9,611 bases of DNA from an uncultured Bacillota bacterium (lineage in GTDB: Bacteria > Bacillota > Clostridia > Peptostreptococcales > Anaerovoracaceae). Both the position numbers and the translations under genes were made by a program. The notes under the pieces are model-generated. The model was not told the DNA's origin. It saw nothing but the letters and a program-made list of their open reading frames with translations, and did not search any database. Location: assembly GCA_959606705.1 (NCBI GenBank), contig CAUHLX010000087.1:1-9611 (forward strand), in the 5' to 3' direction. Shown piece by piece: positions 1 through 5,122 of this stretch. The first letter of the stretch is position 1, and every line of letters starts with the position of its first letter.

Positions 1-1
1 C

Positions 2-463
2 CGGCTGTTCCGGAAGCAGCCGGAACACATTTACGACGAAGGGGCCAACCTGCAAATCGGCAAGGCTTTTACTCTTCGAGAGGGAAACGACGCCTCGATC
101 ATCTGCTCCGGTTTGCTGGTGAAGCCTTCTCTGGATGCGGCCGAGTTGCTGGAACAAGCCGGGATGCGGGTCCGGGTGCTCCACATGCATACGATTAAAC
201 CCCTCGACGCCGAGGCTGTGGAGCTGGCAGCCAGAGAGACGGGAGCCATCGTAACGGCGGAGAATCACAACGTGATCAACGGCTTGGGCTCCGCCGTGGC
301 GGACGTGGCGGCGGAACGCTGTCCGGTTCCCGTGCGCAAGATCGGACTGCGGGACGAGTTCGGAGAAGTGGGCTACAGACCGTATTTGGAGAAACGGTTC
401 CATCTCACGCCGCAGGACATCGCGGAGGCGGTGCTGGAGGCGATACGGAGGAAAAAGGGATAG
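2..463 (+). CDS. Transketolase C-terminal subunit, 5'-truncated
   Basis: The frame is open from the window edge to TAG at 461-463 and gives 153 residues without a visible start. The protein matches the end of the pyrimidine-binding domain plus the C-terminal domain of split transketolases (subunit B, usually about 310 residues), so roughly half is visible. Family-like stretches are IGKAFTLREGNDASIICSG, VRVLHMHTIKPLD and IVTAENHNVINGLGSAV. With a separate N-terminal subunit, which should lie upstream outside the window, such proteins form a thiamine-diphosphate enzyme that moves two-carbon units in the non-oxidative pentose phosphate pathway. Some relatives act on other sugars or belong to 1-deoxyxylulose-5-phosphate-synthase-like enzymes, so the exact substrate is open. 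Codon use is GC-rich, unlike the next genes. It appears to be the last gene of its unit, since a hairpin terminator follows 26 bases after the stop. Confidence 0.9.
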   Translation, partial: RLFRKQPEHIYDEGANLQIGKAFTLREGNDASIICSGLLVKPSLDAAELLEQAGMRVRVLHMHTIKPLDAEAVELAARETGAIVTAENHNVINGLGSAVADVAAERCPVPVRKIGLRDEFGEVGYRPYLEKRFHLTPQDIAEAVLEAIRRKKG

Positions 464-488
464 GGCTTGAGGTTAAGAAGTGAATAAA

Positions 489-529
489 AAAGGACCTGCC
501 GCAGAATCGAATTTTGCAGCAGGTCCTTT
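489..529 (+). terminator. Hairpin terminator, probably bidirectional
   Basis: AAAGGACCTGC (489-499) pairs perfectly with GCAGGTCCTTT (519-529). After one mismatch the stem continues with about 7 inner pairs (501-507 with 511-517, one of them G-T) around a 3-base loop. It lies just after the transketolase stop. The T run on the plus strand is short. On the minus strand the stem is followed by six T, so it may also stop transcription from the other side. Confidence 0.8.
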
Positions 530-637
530 ATAGGTCTGACATTTTTGACGATATTTCATCAAAGAGCGTGGAATTCGGAGGTTGACGATTCCAATACCAA
601 TGAATTTTGAGACTGGCGATCAACCGTATGTTTATGT

Positions 638-643
638 TATAGT
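638..643 (+). promoter_or_regulatory. Candidate -10 box for the AlbA_2 gene
   Basis: TATAGT matches the TATAAT consensus at 5 of 6 positions. No good -35 box is seen 17 bases upstream. Transcription would start near 650, which makes an ATG at 650 essentially leaderless and fits translation from the ATG at 686 instead. Two copies of ATGAATTTTGA (600-610 and 650-660) flank this site. The rest of the 464-649 gap holds only the terminator. Confidence 0.35.
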
Positions 644-685
644 GGTGGTATGAATTTTGAAATCCGGTTTGAGGAGATGAAAAGC

Positions 686-2038
686 ATGTCGCCCGAGGAT
701 CATCGCACCGAATATAAAAGAGAATTGACCGATCACTTAGAGCGGACGGTGGTTGGATTTTTAAACAGTCGTGAAGGAGGCCATTTCTATATCGGGATCG
801 AAGACGATGGTTTCATTTGCGGAATCAATGATCCGGATGAATTACAGCTGAAGGTAAAGGATCGTCTCAAGAATAATATTCTACCATCTTCTATGGGATT
901 ATTTGATGTGCTGATAGAGGAGATAGAGGAGAAACAGATTCTGCATATTATTGTTTCCAGTGGAATGGAGACCCCCTATTACATAAAAAAATATGGGATG
1001 TCTCCCACTGGCTGTTTTATCCGGATTGGAAGTTCTACGGAACCCATGACAACTTCAATGATCGATGAAGCTTACTCTCGCCGCACCCACAGCTCTCTAA
1101 GCAAGATTCGTTCTCCTAGGGACGAACTGTCTTTTGCACAGTTGAAGATTTATTATGAAGAAAATGCTCTTAAACTCAATGACCAGTTTTTGAAAAACCT
1201 GGAGCTTATTACGAGTGAAGGAAAGTTAAACTATCTAGCATATCTTCTGGCGGATGAGAACGGTGTTTCCATCAAGGTTGCGCGTTATGCGGGGACTGAT
1301 AAAGTAGATCTTATCGAAAATGAGGAATTCGGATATTGTTCCATTATCAAGGCGGCAAACGCAGTGCTTACACGCCTGGAAATTGCTAATATTACGAATG
1401 TCAGAATCACAAGCCGTGAACGGATCGAAAAGAAGCTGGTGGATTCTTCGGCGTTAAGAGAAGCGGTGATCAACGCCATCGTTCATAATGATTATTCGCG
1501 GGAGGTTCCTCCGGTTTTCGAAATATTTGCGGATCGAATGGTAATTACCTCTTATGGTGGACTTCCGGAAGGCATGAGTTTAGATGAATTTTATCAGGGT
1601 TGTTCGATGCCGCGCAATCGTGAATTGATGCGTGTATTTAAAGATGTCAAGCTGGTGGAGCAGTTGGGTTCCGGAATGGAACGAATCCTCCGGGCGTATG
1701 ATACTTCTGTTTTTCAGTTTACGGACCATTTTTTGAAGGTGGTTTTTCCTTTTGAAAATACTGCCTATGAAAATGGCGCTAAAAATGGTGCTAAAAATGG
1801 TGCTAAAAATGGCGCTAAAAATGGTGCTAAAAATAAAGGGGAGGACGTCGAAAACAAAAAAAATGCGATACTCAATTTGATGAAATTAAAACCTGATATT
1901 ACACAGAATGAGATAATAGAAGAAATAGGTGTGGGCCGTCGAACCGTCCAGCGAATGATAAAGGAATTGAAGGAGAACGGCTTGATTAAACGGGAGGGTT
2001 CGAAGCGGTCCGGCAGATGGATGATTGAAAAGAAGTAG
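686..2038 (+). CDS. AlbA_2 (Schlafen AAA-4)/RecG-like ATP-binding protein with C-terminal HTH
   Basis: I chose ATG 686 (450 residues) because GAGGAG at 671-676 sits 9 bases before it. ATG 650 and 677 are in frame but lack a ribosome site at good spacing. Residues about 6-130 form an AlbA_2 domain (EYKRELTDHLERTVVGFLNS, then GGHFYIGIEDDG), thought to bind nucleic acid. Residues about 255-340 resemble the GHKL-type ATPase module of 'ATP-dependent DNA helicase RecG-related' proteins (LREAVINAIVHNDY, DRMVITSYGGLPEG, QLGSGMERI). They are not true helicases. Residues 363-382 are five exact NGAK repeats, followed by a charged linker and a winged-helix region (about 390-448: TQNEIIEEIGVGRRTVQRMI). 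The likely role is an ATP-responsive DNA-binding regulator. The target is unknown, since no obvious partner gene is adjacent. Codon use is AT-rich compared with the flanking core genes, which suggests acquired DNA. Confidence 0.85.
   Translation: MSPEDHRTEYKRELTDHLERTVVGFLNSREGGHFYIGIEDDGFICGINDPDELQLKVKDRLKNNILPSSMGLFDVLIEEIEEKQILHIIVSSGMETPYYIKKYGMSPTGCFIRIGSSTEPMTTSMIDEAYSRRTHSSLSKIRSPRDELSFAQLKIYYEENALKLNDQFLKNLELITSEGKLNYLAYLLADENGVSIKVARYAGTDKVDLIENEEFGYCSIIKAANAVLTRLEIANITNVRITSRERIEKKLVDSSALREAVINAIVHNDYSREVPPVFEIFADRMVITSYGGLPEGMSLDEFYQGCSMPRNRELMRVFKDVKLVEQLGSGMERILRAYDTSVFQFTDHFLKVVFPFENTAYENGAKNGAKNGAKNGAKNGAKNKGEDVENKKNAILNLMKLKPDITQNEIIEEIGVGRRTVQRMIKELKENGLIKREGSKRSGRWMIEKK
1772..1834 (+). 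repeat. 12-bp in-frame tandem repeat, 5 copies
   Basis: The unit AATGGYGCTAAA occurs five times back to back, followed by a partial AAT. Copies differ only at one silent base (GGC, GGT, GGT, GGC, GGT). Each unit encodes Asn-Gly-Ala-Lys. The array lies between the ATPase-like domain and the C-terminal HTH. Gain or loss of units by slippage keeps the frame, so it would only change linker length. Confidence 0.95.
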
Positions 2039-2122
2039 GAAGAATTGAACCGCAGCACGTATCGAAGATTTTGGTGCTTTTAAATTATGGTGTGCTACCC
2101 GTTAAGTATACAATAGAAATAT

Positions 2123-2585
2123 TTAAATTTTTTCTGCCTGGTGTTTCTGCCAGGCAGTTTTTATGCTGCCGACTTTAATCGTTCGTGGTATTCCTTCGGC
2201 ACGGTACTTCAGAATCCAGGAACACACCTGGGCATAGGAACAGTTGTATTTCCCTGCGGTGAGGGAATAATTGTCATCATGTTCAATACAATTCTCTACG
2301 ATGGAAGGCCTTTCTCCAATTAACCCATTGTAAAACAGTAGAAGCTGCTTGAATTTTATATTCGATGGCAATATCCTTATAAGACCCTTCGCCATGTAAA
2401 TACGCCTGAACAACCTGTTCTTTAAACGCTGCAGAATAGTTCAAGTTTGCAGAGCGGATCATAAATGCGTTTTCGCCAAATGTTTTATATTTGGCTGCCC
2501 ATTTACGGATGGAGGATTCGTTGAGCTGATATTTCCGGCCGAGCTTCACAAAAGAATTGTGACCCATCATATATTCTTTGACCAC
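2123..2585 (-). pseudogene. Decayed IS3-family OrfA-type transposase
   Basis: Two overlapping minus-strand frames together resemble the helix-turn-helix OrfA protein of IS3/IS150-type elements. The first (2585-2283, GTG start) contains VKEYMMGHNSFVKLGRKYQL, SSIRKWAAKYKTFGENAF and YSAAFKEQVVQAYLHGEGS. The second (in use from about 2330 down to 2123) carries IVENCIEHDDNYSLTAGKY and YAQVCSWILKYRAEG. These are successive HTH repeats of one protein, so a frameshift near 2320-2335, probably with a small deletion between repeats, has split it. The tail after KYRAEG is not OrfA-like, and no OrfB integrase (DDE) follows. The start is also degraded: the frame upstream of GTG 2585 meets a stop within four codons. 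No convincing terminal inverted repeats were found. This is a dead remnant. Confidence 0.8.
2134..2162 (+). terminator. Rho-independent terminator after the AlbA_2 gene
   Basis: CTGCCTGG (2134-2141) pairs perfectly with CCAGGCAG (2150-2157) around an 8-base loop, and five T follow (2158-2162). The orientation fits termination of plus-strand transcription, 95 bases after the stop at 2038. It overlaps the 3' end of the broken minus-strand transposase frame. The 2039-2122 stretch before it shows nothing recognisable. Confidence 0.8.
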
Positions 2586-2662
2586 TTTTAATCATTTCCT
2601 GTGTCTACCACTGACAACGGTTATATCAACTTGAAGTTTTGCGGTTATACCCTTAAAAAGTA

Positions 2663-2691
2663 TTTATATTTTAAAGGAAATGCGATATACT
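2663..2691 (+). promoter_or_regulatory. Promoter of the AAA_14/DUF4143 gene
   Basis: TTTATA (2663-2668) and TATACT (2686-2691) are separated by 17 bases and match the sigma-A consensus at 4/6 and 5/6. The predicted start near 2698 gives a very short leader that begins just before the AGGAGG at 2701-2706. This region overlaps nothing coding on the plus strand. Confidence 0.55.
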
Positions 2692-2700
2692 ATTATGGAT

Positions 2701-2706
2701 AGGAGG
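2701..2706 (+). promoter_or_regulatory. Ribosome binding site that fixes the start at 2715
   Basis: AGGAGG lies 8 bases before ATG 2715 but only 2 bases before the in-frame TTG at 2709. The longer reading from TTG is therefore very unlikely. Confidence 0.85.
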
Positions 2707-2714
2707 TATTGGCT

Positions 2715-3926
2715 ATGATTAACCGACCCATTTACGTTGATAAGATTTTGACTTATGTTAATACGCCGTTTGTCAAAATTCTGACCGGAATCCGTCGCTG
2801 TGGAAAATCAACCATTCTAAGAATGTTGATGGAGGAAATGAAAAAACGGGGTGTCCGTGATGACCAGATTTTAAACTATAGCTTTGATTCTTTGGAATAT
2901 GAGGATATTAAAACGGCAAAAGCTCTGTTCACCTATTTGAAACAGCAATTGTGCCCGAAAGGAAGAACTTACCTTTTTCTTGATGAGATTCAAGAGGTGA
3001 AATCATGGGAAGAAGTTGTAAATTCCCTCTTGACAGATTATGATGTAGACATTTATGTGACTGGTTCAAATTCCCGGATGATGTCTTCTGAACTATCCAC
3101 CTATCTGACAGGGCGCTATATTGCATTCCGCATTTTCCCATTGTCATTTTCAGAATATATGATCTTCCGCAAAGAATACACGAAAATTCTTGATCCTCGC
3201 ACAGAGCTCGCAAATTATCTGCGGCTCGGCGGTTTCCCTGCGGTCCATCTGCAAAAGTATATGCCGGACGAAGTCTACACCATCGTTAAGGATATCTACA
3301 ATTCTACGATTTTTACTGATATTGTAAGGCGTAATCAAATCCGCAAAGTGGATCAGCTGGAGCGTATTGTAAAGTTTGCTTTTGATAATGTTGGGCGGAC
3401 TTTCTCCGCTGCTTCCATATCCAAATATCTGAAAAGCGAAAATCGGGCTATTGATAACGAAACGGTTTACAACTATCTCAGCAAGCTGGAAAGCGCCTAT
3501 ATCCTTCACCGCTGTTCCCGTTTCGACGTACGGGGCAAAGAAATTTTAAAAACCCAGGAGAAATTCTACCTGGCCGACCCGGCGTTGCGTTACAGTGTAT
3601 TGGGGTATTCGCCGGACAGCGTGGCCGCTATGCTGGAGAATATAATCTATCTGGAAATGCTGCGCCGCGGATATGAAGTATACGTTGGAAAACTGGACAG
3701 CGGTGAAATAGATTTCATTGCCACGAAGCAGGAAAACAAGCTGTATATTCAAGTGGCCCAGGAGATCGGTTCTCCTGAAACCGAAAAACGCGAATACGGA
3801 AGACTGCTTGACATTAGGGATAACTATCCGAAATATGTATTGCGGACAGACGCTTTTGCAGGTGGTAATTATGAAGGAATAAAGACCATGCACATTGCAG
3901 ATTTCTTGCTAAGTAATGAATATTAA
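2715..3926 (+). CDS. AAA_14/DUF4143 family ATPase
   Basis: The product is 403 residues from ATG 2715, a normal length for this family. Residues about 18-140 are the AAA_14 ATPase: Walker A GIRRCGKST (25-33), Walker B YLFLDEIQE (86-94) and a sensor-like VTGSNS (115-120). Residues about 195-375 are the DUF4143 region. It includes a wHTH-like part (about 228-265) and a C-terminal segment with a restriction-endonuclease-like pattern: E308, EID (331-333) and YIQV (344-347). In true PD-(D/E)XK nucleases a lysine sits near that last position. Here it is Gln, as is common in this family, so nuclease activity is doubtful. The family is widespread in bacteria and archaea and its cellular role is not established. 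It has its own promoter. The NTPase remnant starts 21 bases downstream and may have been its operon partner. Confidence 0.9.
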   Translation: MINRPIYVDKILTYVNTPFVKILTGIRRCGKSTILRMLMEEMKKRGVRDDQILNYSFDSLEYEDIKTAKALFTYLKQQLCPKGRTYLFLDEIQEVKSWEEVVNSLLTDYDVDIYVTGSNSRMMSSELSTYLTGRYIAFRIFPLSFSEYMIFRKEYTKILDPRTELANYLRLGGFPAVHLQKYMPDEVYTIVKDIYNSTIFTDIVRRNQIRKVDQLERIVKFAFDNVGRTFSAASISKYLKSENRAIDNETVYNYLSKLESAYILHRCSRFDVRGKEILKTQEKFYLADPALRYSVLGYSPDSVAAMLENIIYLEMLRRGYEVYVGKLDSGEIDFIATKQENKLYIQVAQEIGSPETEKREYGRLLDIRDNYPKYVLRTDAFAGGNYEGIKTMHIADFLLSNEY

Positions 3927-3947
3927 AAAGGGAAGGATGTGTTAGTG

Positions 3948-4178
3948 ATGGCAGAAAGAAAATATCAATTTGAACGGCTAACACCAACAAACAATGTTGA
4001 TTTAGATGTATATGAAGATGCAATCAATTATGTATTTGAAAACCCTGATGTCAAAAACATTGCAATCTCTGGCGCATATGGTGCCGGAAAAAGCAGCGTT
4101 TTAGCATCATAATCATATAAGAAGAAGTATAGCGATATAAGTTTGAATTTTAACAAGGAGTTGTGTTCAAATTGTTAA
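3948..4178 (+). pseudogene. N-terminal remnant of a YobI-type P-loop NTPase
   Basis: ATG 3948 follows GGAAGG (3931-3936) by 11 bases; an in-frame GTG at 3945 is an alternative start. The frame reads MAERKYQFERLTPTNNVDLD, then DAINYVFENPDVKNIAISGA, then YGAGKSSVLAS and stops at TAA 4110-4112 after 54 residues. The pattern matches the start of YobI-type NTPases (large proteins, about 1,000 residues or more): LTP motif, then a Walker A of the form GAYxAGKSS. After the stop the same frame continues as SYKKKYSDISLNF, still family-like, before it runs out at TAA 4176-4178. The gene is therefore broken twice: by an in-frame stop inside the P-loop region and by loss of everything beyond about residue 75. 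Walker B and the rest of the ATPase are absent, so the fragment cannot be an active enzyme. Confidence 0.75.
4106..4117 (+). repeat. 6-bp tandem duplication ATCATA x2
   Basis: ATCATA at 4106-4111 is directly repeated at 4112-4117. The duplication adds exactly two codons and creates the TAA stop at 4110-4112. Removing one copy restores GCA TCA TAT AAG (Ala-Ser-Tyr-Lys), which matches the expected family sequence. Confidence 0.9.
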
Positions 4179-4402
4179 AGCCCAAAGGCCATCGGTACCT
4201 ACAATCGTATTTAAACGAAAGAATAAGATTCGCATACTATCCATTTGTTTTCATTGCACGCGCAGGTTTCGTTGCTGTAGAAATAAATGGCGGGATCAAT
4301 TCCGTACGATCCTCCGGATCAATGTATAATTCCCCCTTCTTAATAAATAATAAAGATATTCGAACAGAAGTGGATTTACATGAATACGAGGAGGATTACA
4401 TT
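4179..4402 (+). other. Unassigned stretch between NTPase remnant and small gene
   Basis: No gene can be assigned here. The plus frame in phase with the next gene is open from a GTG at 4163, but AAGGAG (4155-4160) lies only 2 bases before it and the translation resembles nothing I know. On the minus strand a frame is open from about 4395 to TAG at 4237-4239 (52 codons, with stretches such as GELYIDPEDRTELIPP) and has a protein-like composition, but it has no start codon with a ribosome site. A TATAAT box sits at 4325-4330 with no recognisable -35 and could serve the small gene at 4403. GGATCAAT is directly repeated at 4293-4300 and 4316-4323. This may be decayed accessory DNA. Confidence 0.4.
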
Positions 4403-4582
4403 ATGAAGAAAAGAGAATCAGCCTGCGAAGCGAAGGATGCTCGCTGCAATTATACCCCCGAGGCATTTAAGACCTATGCGCCTTACGACGAGTTGAAAAA
4501 GACACCGGATGCGGATGTGACGATTCCGACCACCGAGGGGGTCAAGGTTGCCCGGGAATTTGTCAACGAGAATGAAAAATAG
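4403..4582 (+). CDS. Small protein like the CDIF630_02480/DUF3787 spore-surface family
   Basis: GAGGAGG (4388-4394) is 8 bases before ATG 4403, which fixes the start and gives 59 residues. The in-frame open region upstream is not part of the gene. The sequence begins MKKRESACEAKDARCNYTPE, continues with AFKTYAPYDELKKTPDADV and ends TEGVKVAREFVNENEK. From memory this fits a family of about 60-residue clostridial proteins (DUF3787, with a member described on the spore surface of Clostridioides difficile). No database could be searched, so the family call is tentative. It has two cysteines (residues 8 and 14), is hydrophilic, and has no membrane segment or signal peptide. A structural or coat-associated role in spores is inference. 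No convincing sporulation-sigma promoter was seen. It appears to be monocistronic, with 540 bases to the next gene. Confidence 0.65.
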   Translation: MKKRESACEAKDARCNYTPEAFKTYAPYDELKKTPDADVTIPTTEGVKVAREFVNENEK

Positions 4583-4637
4583 AAAAGAGGTTGTGCCGGA
4601 ACAAAGGACTCAATCGTGAACGTACCGCACTTCGACC

Positions 4638-4690
4638 ATTTCGACGGAAATTTCTATTTAGGTCGAAATAAATCCGTAAATATGTCGGAT
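4638..4690 (+). other. Two adjacent hairpins in the 3' region of the small gene
   Basis: ATTTCGAC (4638-4645) pairs with GTCGAAAT (4662-4669). Inside it, after a 2x2 internal loop, AAAT (4648-4651) pairs with ATTT (4656-4659) around a 4-base loop. Immediately after, ATCCG (4672-4676) pairs with CGGAT (4686-4690). Neither is followed by a T run, so they are not classical terminators. They could be an mRNA 3' structure, a protein-binding site or a recombination remnant. Confidence 0.45.
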
Positions 4691-4722
4691 ATATGGACAA
4701 ATTGGTTAATATGAGCGTTATT

Positions 4723-4752
4723 TTGGAAGGATTTCGATTTTATTTGTATAAA
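4723..4752 (+). promoter_or_regulatory. Candidate promoter in the non-coding stretch
   Basis: TTGGAA (4723-4728) and TATAAA (4747-4752) are separated by 18 bases and match the consensus at 4/6 and 5/6. Transcription would start near 4759 and run to the strong terminator ending at 4979. Confidence 0.4.
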
Positions 4753-4841
4753 ATTTGTAGACGGTCGTAAAATGGCTCAAAAGATCGGCCAATCCCGGAG
4801 ATTTGCTCAAAAAAGTCGAAAATGTGAGGCGCTGCCTATTA

Positions 4842-4865
4842 GCCTGCCTTGCTTGCCTGCCTTGC
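4842..4865 (+). repeat. 11-bp direct repeat, 13-bp period
   Basis: GCCTGCCTTGC at 4842-4852 recurs exactly at 4855-4865 and is followed by further TGCCTG-like sequence to about 4873. This is low-complexity DNA with strong pyrimidine bias on this strand. Confidence 0.7.
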
Positions 4866-4938
4866 CCTGCCTGGCCGGCGTCTCGCCGAGGCACAGCTTC
4901 CGGGTAGCCGACCGAGCCCCAACATTTACGAAAAAAAG

Positions 4939-4979
4939 ACAGCGGAGCGTCGAGTGATCGACAGTCCGCTGTTTTTTTT
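4939..4979 (+). terminator. Strong two-part hairpin terminator
   Basis: ACAGCGGA (4939-4946) pairs with TCCGCTGT (4965-4972). Inside, GTCGA (4949-4953) pairs with TCGAC (4958-4962) around GTGA, with a 2x2 internal loop between the stems. Eight T follow (4972-4979), and seven A precede the stem (4931-4937), so it can work in both directions. It insulates the MocR gene from upstream transcription. Confidence 0.9.
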
Positions 4980-4984
4980 ACGTG

Positions 4985-5001
4985 AGTGACAGGGTGTCAC
5001 T
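4985..5001. other. 17-bp perfect palindrome
   Basis: AGTGACA (4985-4991) and TGTCACT (4995-5001) are perfect inverted repeats around GGG. It lies 65 bases before the predicted MocR -10 box, with no T run after it. It may be an operator for a dimeric regulator or an extra hairpin at the terminator. Confidence 0.5.
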
Positions 5002-5043
5002 TTATCGAAAATCTCAGAGGTATATATTGCCATTTAAAAAGTG

Positions 5044-5099
5044 ATCTACTGGTAAAAGTTTTTTATGTTATGATATAAGTTAATTTAAAACTGGTAGAT
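5044..5099 (+). promoter_or_regulatory. MocR gene promoter with flanking ACTGGTA repeats
   Basis: An extended -10 box TGTTATGAT (TG at 5066-5067, TATGAT at 5069-5074) predicts a start near 5081. No clear -35 box is seen, which fits an extended -10 promoter. ACTGGTA occurs at 5048-5054 and again at 5090-5096, exactly 42 bases apart (about four helical turns), one in the -35 zone and one just after the start site. The outer bases also form an inverted repeat, ATCTAC (5044-5049) / GTAGAT (5094-5099). MocR/GabR regulators are known to bind paired direct repeats across their own promoters, so an autoregulatory site is plausible. Confidence 0.6.
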
Positions 5100-5122
5100 A
5101 GCGAACAGAATAGGATATCGAA

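Larger units (their letters stand above)
4759..4979 (+). ncRNA. Possible short non-coding transcript, family unknown
   Basis: A candidate promoter (4723-4752) and a strong terminator (4939-4979) bound about 220 bases without a convincing gene. The only frame (4772-4957) has no ribosome site, a low-complexity proline/leucine-rich middle, and ends inside the terminator stem. The region is abruptly GC-rich between AT-rich flanks, as structured RNAs can be. It contains a hairpin CGGCG (4876-4880) / CGCCG (4884-4888), extended by GCCT (4869-4872) / AGGC (4889-4892). I do not recognise any known RNA class such as 6S, SRP, tmRNA or a riboswitch. It could equally be meaningless spacer. Confidence 0.25.

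Noticed and set aside
650..685. Longer start (ATG 650) for the AlbA_2 protein
   Set aside because: It has no good ribosome site and lies at the predicted transcription start. GAGGAG is well placed for ATG 686, and the family alignment begins near there.
1772..1834. Short regular repeats that might suggest a CRISPR array
   Set aside because: The 12-bp units are contiguous without spacers, lie inside a coding frame, and no cas genes are present.
2091..2614. Terminal inverted repeats for the transposase remnant
   Set aside because: TGTGCTACC near 2091 and TGTCTACC near 2602 look alike, but they are in direct orientation and short, so no element boundary could be supported.
2709..2714. TTG start for the AAA_14/DUF4143 gene
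   Set aside because: AGGAGG ends only 2 bases before it, while spacing to ATG 2715 is an ideal 8 bases.
4233..4240. CATACTAT as a sporulation sigma-E type -10 box for the small gene
   Set aside because: No matching -35 at the right distance, and it lies about 160 bases before the start codon.
4772..4957. 61-codon plus-strand frame
   Set aside because: No ribosome site, a low-complexity repeat in the middle, and an end inside the terminator stem.
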